In this document: positions 33,520-45,259 of the stretch, piece by piece
Layout: every line of letters begins with the position of its first letter
Position numbering within the stretch: the stretch's first letter is position 1
Assembly (NCBI GenBank): GCA_963989385.1
Contig: OZ022510.1
Span: 32,741,448-32,805,447, forward strand
Source of the DNA: Ctena decussata
Taxonomy: Eukaryota; Mollusca; Bivalvia; Lucinida; Lucinidae
Length of the DNA: 64,000 nucleotides
Reading direction: 5' to 3'
Notes under the pieces: generated by a model
The model's database searches: none
Seen by the model: only the letters and a program-made list of their open reading frames with translations
Told to the model about the DNA's origin: nothing
Made by a program: the position numbers and the translations under genes

Positions 33520-34826
33520 CTTAAAATCCTACTTTTGTTCTGTTTCTGTGGCACTATTGAATTTTCCTGTCTAGCTGCCTGAAATGCTGATTGTGTTTGA
33601 AAATATGAACTGAGTAAATTGTCATTTGTTGGAAACATAATGACTTTACGCAAATGTAAACACCTCTTGATATGACTTCGCATTTCAGACACATTAAAAT
33701 CTTGAGTTTCAGGAGGGAGTCCTAGGAACACACTAAATGCTGAAGCAATTGCAAAAGCCCCACATAATGGCTGGCTACCTTGTTGTTTGATTGGAATGTA
33801 TCTAGTTTTAGAAATTGAACCATAGAGAATGAGTAGCTGATTTTGCAGCTGTCTTATTCTCTCACTTGATTTTAAAGAGTCATAAACAGTTACAGTAACG
33901 GTGGCAGGAATGGATGAAGTAACCCAGTGATCACTTATATGGTGTATGTTAATGCAAATTTTGTTTGATTTTGCAACAGATAGACACTTTTCAGAAAGAA
34001 CAGCAAAATGCATTTCCGCAGGAGTAACTTGTCCAACTGAATACCTGTCACTGTATGTTTGTCTCATGATATCTAATGCATTACAGATAACGTCATCAGG
34101 AATAAAAGCATCGTCAACATGAGCTGACAGCTCTGACACTTTACATAAAGACTGGTGCTGAGAATTTTCAGAATTTTCAACAAAACTTTGGCTACTAAGT
34201 TTTTCTTTCATACCACTGTTATTTTCATTAGAAATACCAAGGCTGGTATCTACATCACAGCTGTCTTTTAAAACCATACAATTATGTTCACAATACTGTG
34301 TGACTGAGCTTAATGTCTTCCCACAATCTCTGCAGTAACATTTATGTGCATTGAAACTTTTATAGGTTTTGAAAAATCTTCTGCAACTTTCGCGTCTTTT
34401 GAGTTTTGAAACCTTTTCATGATATTCAGAGTTTTGATCACTGTTTGTAGACAAACACTTTCCATTGTCTGGATCTTCAGTTGTCTTTATCATCTTGCAC
34501 TTGTGTTCATTGTACCTCCGAAAGTTACTGTACACCTTTTCACAAAATTTACAGAAACAACATTTATGTTCACTGAAGTTTCTACTCGTCTTGAAATGCT
34601 TTCCACAATCACTACATGATTTAGAAACATCAGAATCACATTTGTGAGTAGATAATCGCTGTTTCGAAGAAAAAGCTTTGTGACATTTCTCACAGGGGTA
34701 GCATACATGCAGTTTTAGTCCTGCTTGTGTTTCAAACGATTTCGAGCACTTCTTACAGGTGAATATATTTCCGTTGTATATGTGTGCACCTTTGTTTCCA
34801 AGGAGATAGAATAGACCCCATTTCAT
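33513..34826 (-). pseudogene. Helentron N-terminal zinc fingers plus Ulp1-like cysteine protease
   Basis: 437 residues. Residues about 20-195 hold five good fingers of the form C-x2-C-x12-H-x-C (for example CEKCHKAFSSKQRLSTHKC and CSDCGKHFKTSRNFSEHKC) and one that lost its first pair. The last ligand is Cys one residue after His, unlike classical C2H2 fingers. From about 235 an Ulp1/C48-like fold is suggested: His300 in DHWVTSS, Asp316 in VYDSL, a Gln-containing QQGSQPLCGAFAIA with Cys355, all in the expected order. The end (NKSRILS) is cut by the SINE, and the true frame resumes beyond it with SSDNQSRDG. The sense strand shows a good 3' splice site, TGTTTTGTTTCAG, 11 bases before the Met, so an upstream exon is possible. 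Substrate unknown. Confidence 0.75.
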
Positions 34827-34938
34827 CTCTGAGGAGCCTGAAACAAAACATCAGTGTTTAGTAGCGTTAAGCTGCCTGGAAATTCTTGAACGGTTTTGTG
34901 GTGGCAGGCCATGGAACCAGGTTTGACAAATGCTTTTA

Positions 34939-35358
34939 TATTTACCATATTAATCCTATTTAACGCCCCTGCTCTGATAAACATCCCCTGACACTTTTTC
35001 CGAAATAAGGTTATATTTACTTCTATGAATTCTTGTTGGCTCTTCTGTATAAGGTAGATCTTTTGAATAAGGTCTACTCTTAAAAGGAAGAACTTGCTCC
35101 TAGGGTCTACTCTTAAAGGGAAGAATTTGCTCCTAGGGGAGCAATTTTTTTCCTTTAAGTGTTGACCCCTACTGAGAAGGGAGGCAAAAAGAGCTGCTTC
35201 CTCTGGAAGTATATCTATTCACCTTAATGCAGTATATAAGTGGTATTTTGGAGGTATTTTGGCAGTGGCTATTTACTACACTTTACTACACAAAATTATG
35301 CCCCCCTTTGAAAAAGGCAACGTCCCTGGGGCATTTAATAGGATTAATACGGTATATA
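34939..35358. mobile_element. MITE-like element with TATTAATCCTATT termini
   Basis: The left end TACCATATTAATCCTATTTA (then ACGCCCC) is the inverted counterpart of the right end GGGGCATTTAATAGGATTAATACGGTA. 420 bp, non-coding. An internal AGGGTCTACTCTTAAA unit is repeated in tandem near 35075-35125. Confidence 0.6.
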
Positions 35359-36912
35359 AGGTATATTAGTTTGCTCCGTCTTTCGTTATCAAAACCTGTG
35401 CATTTGTCATTTGTATTTCTGTCTTGACAGAGAATAAAATCATTTGAGAATGATTATAGGTATAGGCATACACTGTTTACCCTTGCAGATTCCAACAGTG
35501 TCATAGATCTGTTATTAAAGCAACTGTGAAATTACTTTAACTGTTGTGCTTTGTACCTTGGCTGAATGACATCTCAATGATGTCACTTTGATATCAATAT
35601 GAACTCCTTGTTGCTATGGTAATGGAACCTTAACATCATCCATGTCTGCAAGGGCAGACAGCATTTGCCATGCTGAGCCAGGTTTTCAATGGCATCCCAA
35701 ACTGAAATTCTTTCAACAAAACATTCAGATATTCTCATAGCAATAATTATTCTCAAGTCATTTAATTCTGCTTCTTTTCTCTTATCTAGTGTCTTGGGTG
35801 TGTTGTTTTTTGTGACTTAGGCCTTTCCACGGTATCTGCATTAATATTTTTGCCTGGTGATCACCTCACACCAAAACAGAGAGAGATCGATGTGAAAAAT
35901 TTTCTATATGCTCATAGATATTCCTCAAATTATTAAATATATGTATATAAAGGTAAAAAGGTAAGGAATATGACAAAACAGAAAAATCAGATTCCTGTGC
36001 TGGTACTGACTTATAAATTCTAAAACTGACAACAGTTAAACCCCAACTGGGTCATATGATCAAATTTTTAATCAAACTTTTCAAATATTAAGCACCTGAG
36101 ATTATATTTAAGATTCAACATTTTAGCCCCATAACATAAATACAGTTACAGCTATTATTAAAGGATAGTAATTTATACGATCAGCTGAATCATTTTCATG
36201 GTGTCAGGGGTGGGTGAGAGGACTTCTTCCTTAAGCCATATGGGAAAAGTAAAATAATTTCTCTTGTAGTCATGCTCATCTTCACAACTCATGCCTTTAA
36301 TTGATGGACTCCTCATGGTGCTACTGATTATGTAAATATTAAAGTATGATAAGGTGGCAAAAGTGATCTTTCCTGTTCACTCAGGCCCTAAAGTTCCTTT
36401 TCATAGGTATCAATAAAGTGTAAGAAAGAGAATGTTTACCTATTTTTCTTTGGTAAAAACATATTGTTCCTGGGTAATAAAGTTAATTCTCTCGCGCTGA
36501 CCAGGAAAAGGTGCAGTTATGTATACATTGCAAAGATTTGTGTAACTGTAGTAAACTGCCTTTTATTTGTGTGATTAATGCTGCTGGACATACAGTAATT
36601 AAAATATGCTGGCCCAAAGACTTGCTGGTCTGAAGTTTTATCTTTATAAAATTACATTTGCATGATATCTGGTGCTGTAACTGTTCTATTGAACCAGGAA
36701 CCAGCACACATTGTTTTGTCTCACTAGGCTGGTAAAGATAAAATGGTGCCTGGAAAAGTATGTATGTAATTTTTAATGATGAAACAGTTGCTGACTACCA
36801 AAGCACTAGACAAGTTGTCAACCCAAGAGTACCCATAATAACTCTGACTACTGTCTCACTTAAAATTGGTACAATCTCTGACTTAGATCAGGTCAAATGG
36901 CTAAAAAGTAAA
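35359..36912. other. Unassigned non-coding stretch
   Basis: About 1.5 kb without a recognised gene. A 74-codon minus frame at 36483-36707 has no family resemblance. If the fingers at 33513-34826 are spliced, this would be intron. Confidence 0.4.
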
Positions 36913-37110
36913 TACCATCATTTTTTTGTCTAATAAATGCCCAATGGGGGTTGCATATCACAAGCCGTACATGCCTTTTTGAAAACTGATCTAGGGTGAT
37001 AAATTTTGGTGGCCTGAAAACAATTCTGGTGAGATTTTGTCACTTTTTATATAGAAACAAGTGAAAGGGCATTTATTAAAGCGGGGGCATGTATTAGAAG
37101 ATAAATGGTA
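36913..37110. mobile_element. Short MITE-like element
   Basis: TACCATCATTTTTTTGTCTA then ATAAATGCCC at the left pairs imperfectly with GGGCATTTATTAAAGCGGGG...TTAGAAGATAAATGGTA at the right. The motifs resemble those of the element at 34939, so the two may be related. Confidence 0.45.
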
Positions 37111-37119
37111 TCTAGGAGT

Positions 37120-37345
37120 TTTTGGAGCACATTTGTGAGTTATAAATCACTGTTTTGAAGAAGTAACATTTTCTTGCATGAATATCATTTATGTTGCTTT
37201 AGTGCTGCTTGTGTCTTGTAGGTTTGGAACACTTGTTACATGCGAATATGTTTCCACTGTATTGGTACGCACTTTTGTTTCCAAGGAAGTAGAATCCATT
37301 CTGTTTCATCTCGGAAAAACCTGAAATAAAGCAAATGTGTTTAAT
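37120..37345 (-). pseudogene. Second, decayed copy of the zinc-finger first exon
   Basis: On the minus strand this matches the start of 34640-34850, including a pyrimidine-rich 3' splice site (TTTGCTTTATTTCAG, complement of about 37321-37335) and the Met some 10 bases later. It reads NGFYFLGNKSAYQYSGNIFA then CNKC, the counterpart of the FYLLGNKGAHIYNGNIFTC start, and then breaks after the first CxxC through a frameshift and stop. Similarity continues at DNA level to the ACTCACAAATGTG block. It could be a remnant of a second Helentron copy or a duplicated exon. Confidence 0.7.
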
Positions 37346-38317
37346 TCCGTGTATGTGGACAGCAACAGTCAGGTAGCAAGAGAAAAAATGACTAGAAGTA
37401 AGTGAAAAATGATGATTTTACTGAATGTAAGCTGTGTTGAGTATTTGCTCTGTGCACATGGTTGAAGAATCCAAGGATTTTCAAGTAAGACAGCCCAAAT
37501 GATCAGATTAGTCATATTAATTACAGTACAATCTACATTCTATATACCGGTACATGTACAAAGTGGTTCAATAACGTTATATGTAGACTGCCTCATTCAT
37601 TGACTTTAAATTTAAGATCAGAATGGTATAGGCCTGAACAACATTTAATGTCCAATAATACTCCATATCCACTAAAAAGTAGCCAACTCCATCTAGCTAC
37701 TGTAAAAAAATGTCTATTTGTCTTTGATCATGATGTCACAGTCACCTAGAATGTGGTGTTTTCAACTAATAAAAAAATATGTGGACCAACATCTAAAATG
37801 AGTTGAAACTCTACATCCATCAAATGGTTCCAAGCATGAGCTTTTAAACATTTCAACTATAACTTTTGAACATCAATTCAGATGTATGCTCATACTGACA
37901 TTAAACTGACTGGTTTCCAGCACTATCCAAATGCTAAAGACAAGTGTAAAACAACTAATGTACACACAACACAATTATATTACCATGACCAATTCTCAGA
38001 ATATGGAATAACAGATTTTGTTACAGAAGCTTTGAAAAATACCACTGTAATACATGTGAATGCAACTTTGTTTGTAAACACAAATATTGCCATTGCTGGT
38101 ATGTAATTAAAGCATGAAAATAAATTGGTCATGATAGTTGGTCTCTAAATACATGAACTTTACATACTGGGCAGAGAATGTTCTGTCATCCACTGGCTAT
38201 TATATCCTTTAGAAGACTCCAGATCTGAAATCGTACTCTGTCTGACCAAATCTGTTCCTTTAGCATCAAGTAGATAGAAGGCATTATAATCTTTCTGCAG
38301 CCATTCTGAAAGCATAA
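37346..38317. other. Unassigned non-coding stretch
   Basis: A 74-codon plus frame (37882-38106) is unrecognised. It ends against the LINE tail. Confidence 0.4.
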
Positions 38318-38335
38318 ATTCTATTCTATTCTATT

Positions 38336-39733
38336 CTATCCCATAACCTTACTAGGTCGTTGGGGCACCAAAGCTGACTTCAAAACAATCCCTTTCCACC
38401 TTGTCTTGTCTTCAGCTGCCCTAGTTGAGCTGGCAAAATCCATTCCAGTCCACTCCTTGATATTGTCTTCCCACCTCTTCTTCTGTCTACCTCTTCTTCT
38501 TTTTCCTTTCACTGTGCCCTGAAGAATTGTCTTTGCTAAACCAGAAGACCTTGAGATGTGGCCAAACCACCTTAGTTTCCGTTTCTTGACCAGTGTCAGG
38601 AGTTCATCATATTCTCCAATGGCTGCTTGGATCTTCCTGCGAACCTCCTCATTGGTTATATGGTCCTTGTACGAAATGTTCAGTAACCTTCGGTAGCATC
38701 TCATCTCAAAGGCCTGCGTTCTTTTCTCTAACTCTGCTGTCAAGGTCCATGATTCACAGGCATACAGAAATATGGAAATGACAAGTGAGGGCATAAGTGT
38801 CACCTTTGATCCAAGAGATATGTTGTTATCTCTCCAAATTGGTTTCAGCTTGGCAAGAGCTGAAGTGGCTTGTGCTATCCTTGAGAGAACCTCCTGTTTT
38901 GAGCCATCATCTGAGACAACTGCTCCAAGGTATTTGAAGCAGCTTACAGTATCCAGCTTCTGCTCCTTTACCTTGATCTCCCTCTGGATGCCATCTGCGC
39001 TGTTTGTCATCAGTTTGGTCTTCTCAGCACTGATCTCCATCTTATACCTTGTGCAGGTCTGGTCGAGTCTTTCAACTAGAGCTTCTAGATCCTGCTCTTC
39101 CTCAGCAAGAGCGTCTATGTCATCGGCAAACCGCAGGTTGGTAATATTTCTGCCGCCTATGCTAACCTTTCCGTCATGTTCGTCCAGAGCATCGGACATG
39201 ATCCGTTCGAGAAAAATGTTGAAGACAGTGGGTGACAGAAGACATCCTTGTCTTACTCCAACTGTTGTTCTGAACCATTCTCCTGTGCTGCCATTTATCA
39301 GGACTGCACTTGTAGCCTTGTCGTATAGCTGCTCAATGGTGCGAACTAGGTTTGCATTGATATTGTACTTCCTCATGGTGGCCCATAAGGCTGCATGCCA
39401 TACCCTGTCAAAGACTTTTTTGAAATCAATGAAGACATGGTACAGATTCTGCTGATGTTGGAGATACTTTTCACACAGGATTCTAAGGTTGAAGATCTGT
39501 TCTGTGGTGCTCCTTCCTGCTCGGAACCCAGCCTGTTCCTCAGCGATTATCTCTTCGGCTTGTGGCTTAAGCCTGTTCAAGATAACTTTCAGCATGACTT
39601 TGCTTGAATGACTGATTAGGCTGATGGTTCTGTAGTTCTGGCAAAGCTGTAGGTTGCCCTTTTTAGGGAGAGTAATAATCAGCGACTGAGTCCATGGGGT
39701 AGGCCATTCTCCTGTTCTCCAGAAAAACAACAA
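38336..39733 (-). pseudogene. RTE-type LINE reverse transcriptase part
   Basis: 465 residues open. It reads GEWPTPWTQSLIITLPKKG and NYRTISLISH (fingers), FIDFKKVFDRVWH (motif A), GVRQGCLLSPTVFNIFLERI (motif B), LRFADDIDALA (catalytic FADD, motif C), FKYLGAVVSDDGSK (thumb edge), YACESWTLT, and the C-terminal block RKLRWFGHISRSSGLAKTIL with KRRRGRQKKRW. All core motifs are intact. The resemblance is to proteins often labelled craniofacial development protein 2-like, which are RTE polyproteins. The stop lies at the start of the ATTCT tail. The Met shown is not the true start: the frame continues from the endonuclease piece across a small deletion of about 20 bp near 39722-39733. Confidence 0.9.
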
Positions 39734-41375
39734 TCATGGTCTCCCCTCCAGCTTGAACAAGTTCTGTTGGTATATTATCAACTACGGCAGATTTTCCCTT
39801 CTTCAGTGCTGCTACTGCAATCTCAACTTCCTCACGAAGGATCGGTTGTTGATCTTCATCTGGGGGCTGACTGCAGTCCAGAACCGTATTGTCACCATCA
39901 GTCTCATGGTTGTATAATTCTGAGCAATATTCTGTCCATCTGCTGAGAATCTCTTGTTCTTCTGTAAGGCATTTCCCAGACTTGTCCTGGATAGTTGTGG
40001 ATCTACCCTGTTTCTCTGAAGTTAGATCCTTCACCAGCTGGTATGCTTTCTTGCTGTTGTTTTTGTTCAGGCAAGTTTCGATCTCCTCGCACTGACTAGC
40101 TATCCAGTCCTCCTTCGCTTTCTTCACTGCCTTCTGAATCCCCTTGTTTGCTTCCCTGTATTCTTCTGCTCCTCCTGCTTCATACCTCTTCTTCTTCAAA
40201 TTTCTCCTCTCATCACAGAGGTCGAGAACATCTCTAGTGACCCATGGCTTTTTCCTGCGACGTTCCTTCCCAAGTATCTCACTGGCTGCATCAGTCACTA
40301 CTGTATTGTAGGTGGTAATCATGGTATCTATGTCCATGTCATCATCCCTCAGACCAATGAGTGGTGCAAATTTTCCACCTATTGTTGCTTGAAAAGTGCA
40401 TGCCACCTCTGGGTCCCTTAGCTTCTCAAGATCAAACTTCAGTCTTGGCTGGGTTGGCTTTCTAGCCTTCTTCAGACGAACTCGGAAAGTCATCATGACC
40501 AGGTCATGGTCACTTCCTATGTCTGCTCCAGGAAAACTCCTTGTCCTATGGATGTTGACTCCTGATCGGAAGCGCTTCCTCACCAAAATGTAATCAATCT
40601 GATTGTGGTGTTTCCCATCTGGGCTGTGCCATGTCCATCTCCTTGATGGTTTGTGAGGGCCAAGGGTGTTTGTCAGTACTAGGCTGTTACAGGTTGCAAA
40701 CTCTAGAAGTCTAAGACCTCTCTCATTTGTCTCGTCATTGCAGTAGGGTCCACAAACGTTTTCCCAGTCTGCCTGTGCATCCTTTCCAACCTTAGCATTC
40801 CAATCCCCTTGTACAACCAGAATGTCCTTCTTGGGTGTTTGGTCTATGATTTCCTGGAGTTGCTGGTAGAAGTGTTCTACCTCATTGTCGTCATGTCCAG
40901 ATGTTGGTGCATAAATCTGTATGATGGTGATGTTGAAAGGAGCTGCTCTCAGGCGTATTGAAATCAGTCTGCTGGAGACTGGTCGGCATCCCAAGACAGC
41001 ACTCACCATGTCCTTATGCACAAGAAATCCAACCCCATACTCATGTTTGTCCTCTTCTCCACTGAAATAAACCTTGTGTCTGTCATCTGTTGACATCTCA
41101 CCAAAGTTTTTCCAGCGCATCTCACAGAGCCCCAGTATGTTCCAGTGATACCTGTCCATTGCATGAGTCAGCTCTTCAAGCTTCCCAGCTGGCCTCAGAG
41201 TCCTTACATTCCAGGTGCCAATTGAGATGTTCTCCCTACCTCTGATTTTCTTGATCTGTGTTACACCAGTTGCATACTTGTCACCTACGTCCCGGTGTCC
41301 AACGGTAGGCGCGGTCATTGTTAACCCGGGCTGCGACCGATCCGGTATTAAGGTCTTATCTAGGTTGTCAACCAT
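39663..41375 (-). pseudogene. RTE-type LINE endonuclease part
   Basis: 570 residues open. The first 60 are leader. The APE domain runs ISIGTWNVRTL, ILGLCEMRW (metal-binding Glu), IIQIYAPTS, VVQGDWNAKVG, NQIDYILVRK and GSDHDLVM, so all catalytic motifs are present. A basic linker follows with KKPWVTRDVLDLCDERRNLK and the pre-RT segment IPTELVQAGGETMI. After ETMI the reading leaves the true frame: the last 20 or so residues (from VVFLENRR) are out-of-frame translation of the start of the reverse transcriptase. Compared with the usual family sequence about 20 bases are missing at this joint, so this copy cannot make a full polyprotein. Confidence 0.88.
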
Positions 41376-41960
41376 GGTGTTTCAAGGGCAGGATTCAGCC
41401 TGACGGAGCCCATCCCTCTCCAGGCTATATATGTTGACCACAGCCGAAATCCACGATTATTGTATGGCTCGCCTTGGTCATGAACACATGGCCGTTGACT
41501 CAAAGAGTTCTTCCGCCCTGGCCGTTGACTTCTTCTAGGAAGACTTCCGCCCAGTGATGCTGTGTTAACACCACCCCTTGTTGACCCATAGGGCTGGGAG
41601 ACTCATGGAGGCGGGAGCGTCTTATTTCCTCCCATCAAGTCACTGACTTGTCCACTGCCTATAATATAGACAACCAGATTCAAAGAGTCAAAGTGATCGG
41701 GTCTGTCCCTACCTATCAGTGACCCCCTTAATCTAGCTGTTTCACCAAGCTGAGCAGGGCTCGCTCGGGTCTGGCTGCTAACACTTGATTTAGATTAGAG
41801 TTCCACTCCGGCCGTTGACTTCTTCTAGGAAGACTTCCGCCCAATGGTGCTGTGTTCACAAGTTTTGTTCATAGGTTTTTTCTAGAGACCTAGCAATGAA
41901 CTCCCAGGTGGACTGCCTGCCAAGGCTAAGAGCTCCACCTACCCCTTCTAGTTTTATTTA

Positions 41961-43280
41961 GAGACTAGTAACTCTTAGACAGGACACCTTCCCAGGTTGA
42001 TGAGCCCCATCTGCCCACATGAAACAGGTAGTACTGGTTTACATGGTACCAGTAGCAGGTTATGCCTGACCTGACCACTGACCACTGTCAACATATATGG
42101 ACAATGCAGAAAGCATAAATTTCCAATGTAAATACCAGTACTTAGAAAAATATAGAGATCCACAAAAGTATTAATATGTTTATAATACTTAGATACCACA
42201 ATATCATTTTCCCAAAATGTACTTTATGTTAAAATCCTACATACCTAATCAAAATCCCCTATCCCTATCCCTGTATTTGACATTATTAAATTTCTTTAAA
42301 TTCGTAGCTCTGTAAATGATTACATAGAGTATTAAAGGTGCTCATTAAACACCTAGTTTGAAAAGTATATGCTTCTCCTTGCAGTGTACAAACGTCAGTG
42401 TATAACTATGCTGTTCCATAACAAATTTAACATTATTTTCCAGACAAAAGTTTTGATACAAAGTTCAAAGCAAAGAAATAAGCAGTACTTTTTTTGCATG
42501 GTGAAGAACTATTAAATAACAATGTATTAAACATACCACAAATCTCTGCAGAAAGACGAATTCACAAGGTGTAGTATCAACTGCTAAACAAGAAAGTATA
42601 AATAACCGCTAAACAAGAACGTATGAACAATGTATGAGCATGTCATGCAAACAAAAACATAAAATGGTGCTCAACATATATGGACAATGCAGAAATTCAA
42701 ACCAGCCTGTTTATTTACACAGTGTTGCTCTCAGCAGTCTATGGTTCCATATATGTTAAGTATGAGATTAAGCATTAAATGCTGAAAAAGAAAAGAATAT
42801 TTGAGAGTGTCAGGAAAAATGGTGCATAACATATTCATATATGAACAAAGCAGAACTTTAGATCACTCACTGTGTCAGTCGGCACACCGTTGCTCTCAGT
42901 CATCACTTGACTTGTGTGTTAAGTACTCATTTTATCTGACACAATTCATAACAGTATTAGGTATTAGTATAAACAATTTTCAATTGCAAACAGGAAACTG
43001 GTATTTTCAAAATATATGATGAATTTTCATGAAATTTTTATTGCGAAGGTAACCATGATAAAATACTAAGTGGCAAGCAAGATTTAAATCTTTGAAATGA
43101 GGCAAAATCACTTAGCCCAAAAAAAAAACAGGTATGAAAAACAACCTCCATACTTATGAACATGATGAAGGTTAGAGAACTCTACAATCAATAAAGATTC
43201 TAAGCCGCTTTGAAAAACGATGCATGAAAATGCATCCACATTGGTTATAAACTGCGAAAAAAAAACTTAAAATTATGTGA
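41961..43280. other. Unassigned non-coding stretch
   Basis: The word ACATATATGGACAATGCAGAAA occurs twice, at about 42091 and 42676, hinting at an old local duplication. No gene recognised. Confidence 0.4.
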
Positions 43281-44489
43281 GACGAGATTGATGTAATTTA
43301 TCTGGATTTCTGTAAGGCCTTTGATAAGGTACCTCACAGAAGGCTATTAAAAAAGGTGGAGGGATATGGTATCAAAGGTATAGTCCTAAGATGGATTCAG
43401 GCTTTTCTTTCAAACCGGAAACAGCGTGTGGTTATAAATGGGACCTTCTCTGTATGGCGACCAGTTACCAGTGGTATCCCGCAGGGTAGTGTTTTGGGAC
43501 CAATCTTGTTTATTATTTTTATAAATGACCTGCCGGATGTAATAAAATGTTTCATAAAATTGTACGCAGATGATGCTAAAAATTTTTCAAAAGTAAATCA
43601 GGAGTTGGATAAAGTAGTACTTCAAGGAGATATCTGTAGATCAGAATCTTGGGCAGCCGAATGGAAAATGTTTTACAACATCCCCAAATGCAAACATCTC
43701 TTTTTTGGGAAGGAAGAAAATATTGCGGACTACATCATGATCCCTGATACTGAGGAAATAGTGATTAAAAAGGTAAAACACGAAAAAGATCTAGGTGTGA
43801 CAGTTGACAGTAATCTTCTTTTCCGAGAGCACATATCCAATAAAGTGGCGACAGCAAACAAAATCTTAGGTTTGATATTCAAAACCTTCACCTATATGGA
43901 TAAGGACATGTTTTTAAATCTGTTCAAAACACTTGTGAGACCGCATCTAGAGTATGCTACACCGGTTTGGACTCCACTGTATAAAAAAGACTCTGTAGGT
44001 TTGGAAAATGTTCAAAGGAGAGCTACAAGACTCGTCAAAGCATTATCTGGGTTGACATACCATGAAAGATTAAAGGAGCTAGGATTACCATCTTTGGAAT
44101 ATAGAAGGTTAAGAGCTGACGTTATTGAAGTATTTAAGATCATTAACAGGATAGATACAGTCAACATTGAGAAAATTTTCACCTTTGCCCAGTATGCAGG
44201 AACTCGCGGACACAGTTATAAGTTATTCAAAAGAAGGTCACGTCTGAATGTTCGCGCAAATGTCTTTTCAAATCGAGTGGTAGATGTATGGAACAGTCTC
44301 CCTGAGACTGTTGTGACAGCGTCTTCCCTGAACATCTTCAAAACGAAGTTAAATAAATATTGGCACGGACACGACCTGAAATTTAACCCATCATGCTACA
44401 TTCCGGGTCAACAAACTGGATGGAGACAGCCATATCGAAATGGGTCAATAGAAGCTGTTGGTAGCTTGGAAGGACCTCTACGACGGTGA
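43281..44489 (+). pseudogene. 5'-truncated LINE reverse transcriptase (CR1/Jockey-like)
   Basis: Open for 402 codons after a TGA at 43278-43280, with no natural start, so the element is 5'-truncated. The first residues DEIDVIYLDFCKAFDKVPH are reverse transcriptase motif A. SGIPQGSVLGPILFIIFIND is motif B and LYADDAK (catalytic YADD-type) motif C. KHEKDLGVTVDSNLLFREH, LEYATPVWTPLYKKD, LENVQRRATRLV, LPSLEYRRLRADVIEVFKI and WNSLPETVV follow as in CR1/Jockey-group proteins. Endonuclease and the palm N-terminus are missing. No internal stop, so a fairly recent insertion. Unlike the RTE copies it lies on the plus strand. The precise clade is not certain. Confidence 0.85.
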
Positions 44490-45259
44490 GATAACGGTGA
44501 AGTGAGATATGATGGGCAGATGGAAAACATTCATTATGGTCATCAAAATGAAACATTGTAACTAAAGCTGGAAAAAACAATGTAGATGATAAATACCTAC
44601 TTGCCTTTGTAGAAATCTTGATTTGACAAGGTTTCTAAGGATAGAGAAAAATACTATTTACTAAAGTGAAATAAAGTATATTTCACATGACTGCTGTTAG
44701 ACTATGTCGAGCTTGCTGGAAGTTAAAATGTCCATGCAAGGATGGTTCTGACCAAATCTGGAACAATGCCATTCCAGGGTTCTTGACATTTCTTTGTTTT
44801 CATGTTCTGCTATTATGAATAGACGGAAAACTAGACACTTATATCCCACAGATGGAGCAAGGGCTTCGCAAGCGGCGTATAATACGCCCGTTTTAATGTC
44901 ATAAAGGAGTTACAGAATGAACAAGACTGTTTACATAAGGATAGACAAGCAGACAAACAGGGGAAACCACTCTATAATCCAAAATCAGCTATCAAGGGGT
45001 AGTGGCTCCTAAGTTGCGTAATGCCGAAGTCAAACAAGGGAGGTAATTCATAAACTAAATATACTACCTATACCATTCTTGGACCTAATACATTCCCTTG
45101 ACAATATACACATCACGATCAAGTTGCTCAGGATACATTTACCTATTATTATACACAACATTTACCTATTATTATACACATTCCTACAAAGTTATTTCAA
45201 AAGGTTAAGGAGATATGGAGTGAATGGAAAATCCAAAAAATACTATTCAAAGGGAGATA
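44490..45259. other. Unassigned stretch after the LINE fragment
   Basis: Probably begins with the 3' untranslated part of the LINE fragment. A short word TTTACCTATTATTATACACA is duplicated in tandem at about 45138-45181. No gene recognised. Confidence 0.4.

Larger units (their letters stand above)
26571..34826 (-). mobile_element. Degraded Helentron (Rep-helicase-endonuclease rolling-circle transposon)
   Basis: Read on the minus strand, six open pieces line up as one polyprotein: zinc fingers and Ulp1-like protease (33513-34826), basic repeats (to about 32640), Rep (29725-32625), a linker (29295-29723), helicase N-terminus (28413-29024), and helicase plus APE-like endonuclease (26571-28403). 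An endonuclease fused after the helicase distinguishes Helentrons/Helitron2 from canonical Helitrons (family knowledge). The lesions are a SINE with a 12-bp duplication, two 1-bp deletions in the repeats, a stop and frameshift near 29700, an insertion/duplication at 28938-29315 and a stop at 28413-28415. Key residues are also changed in Rep and endonuclease. True ends were not located. Confidence 0.88.
38318..41960 (-). mobile_element. Nearly full-length RTE-type LINE
   Basis: Minus-strand non-LTR retrotransposon: APE-like endonuclease (39722-41375) and reverse transcriptase (38336-39733) form one interrupted reading frame. The 3' end is a short tandem tail, ATTCT units at 38318-38340, typical of RTE-like elements. 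Upstream of the frame lies a probable 5' leader with a direct repeat of about 50 bp (GGCCGTTGACTTCTTCTAGG at 41519 and 41811). The leader end near 41960 is approximate and no target duplication was identified. A truncated sister copy lies at 2532-3935. Confidence 0.85.

Noticed and set aside
38772..39455. 227-codon plus-strand frame
   Set aside because: Antisense of the LINE reverse transcriptase, whose motifs on the minus strand are unmistakable.
3900..39735. Shared breakpoint in both RTE copies just before the GEWPTPW block
   Set aside because: The truncated copy continues a few bases further (complement of AACAGAGAATCTGG), so the two edges are not the same.
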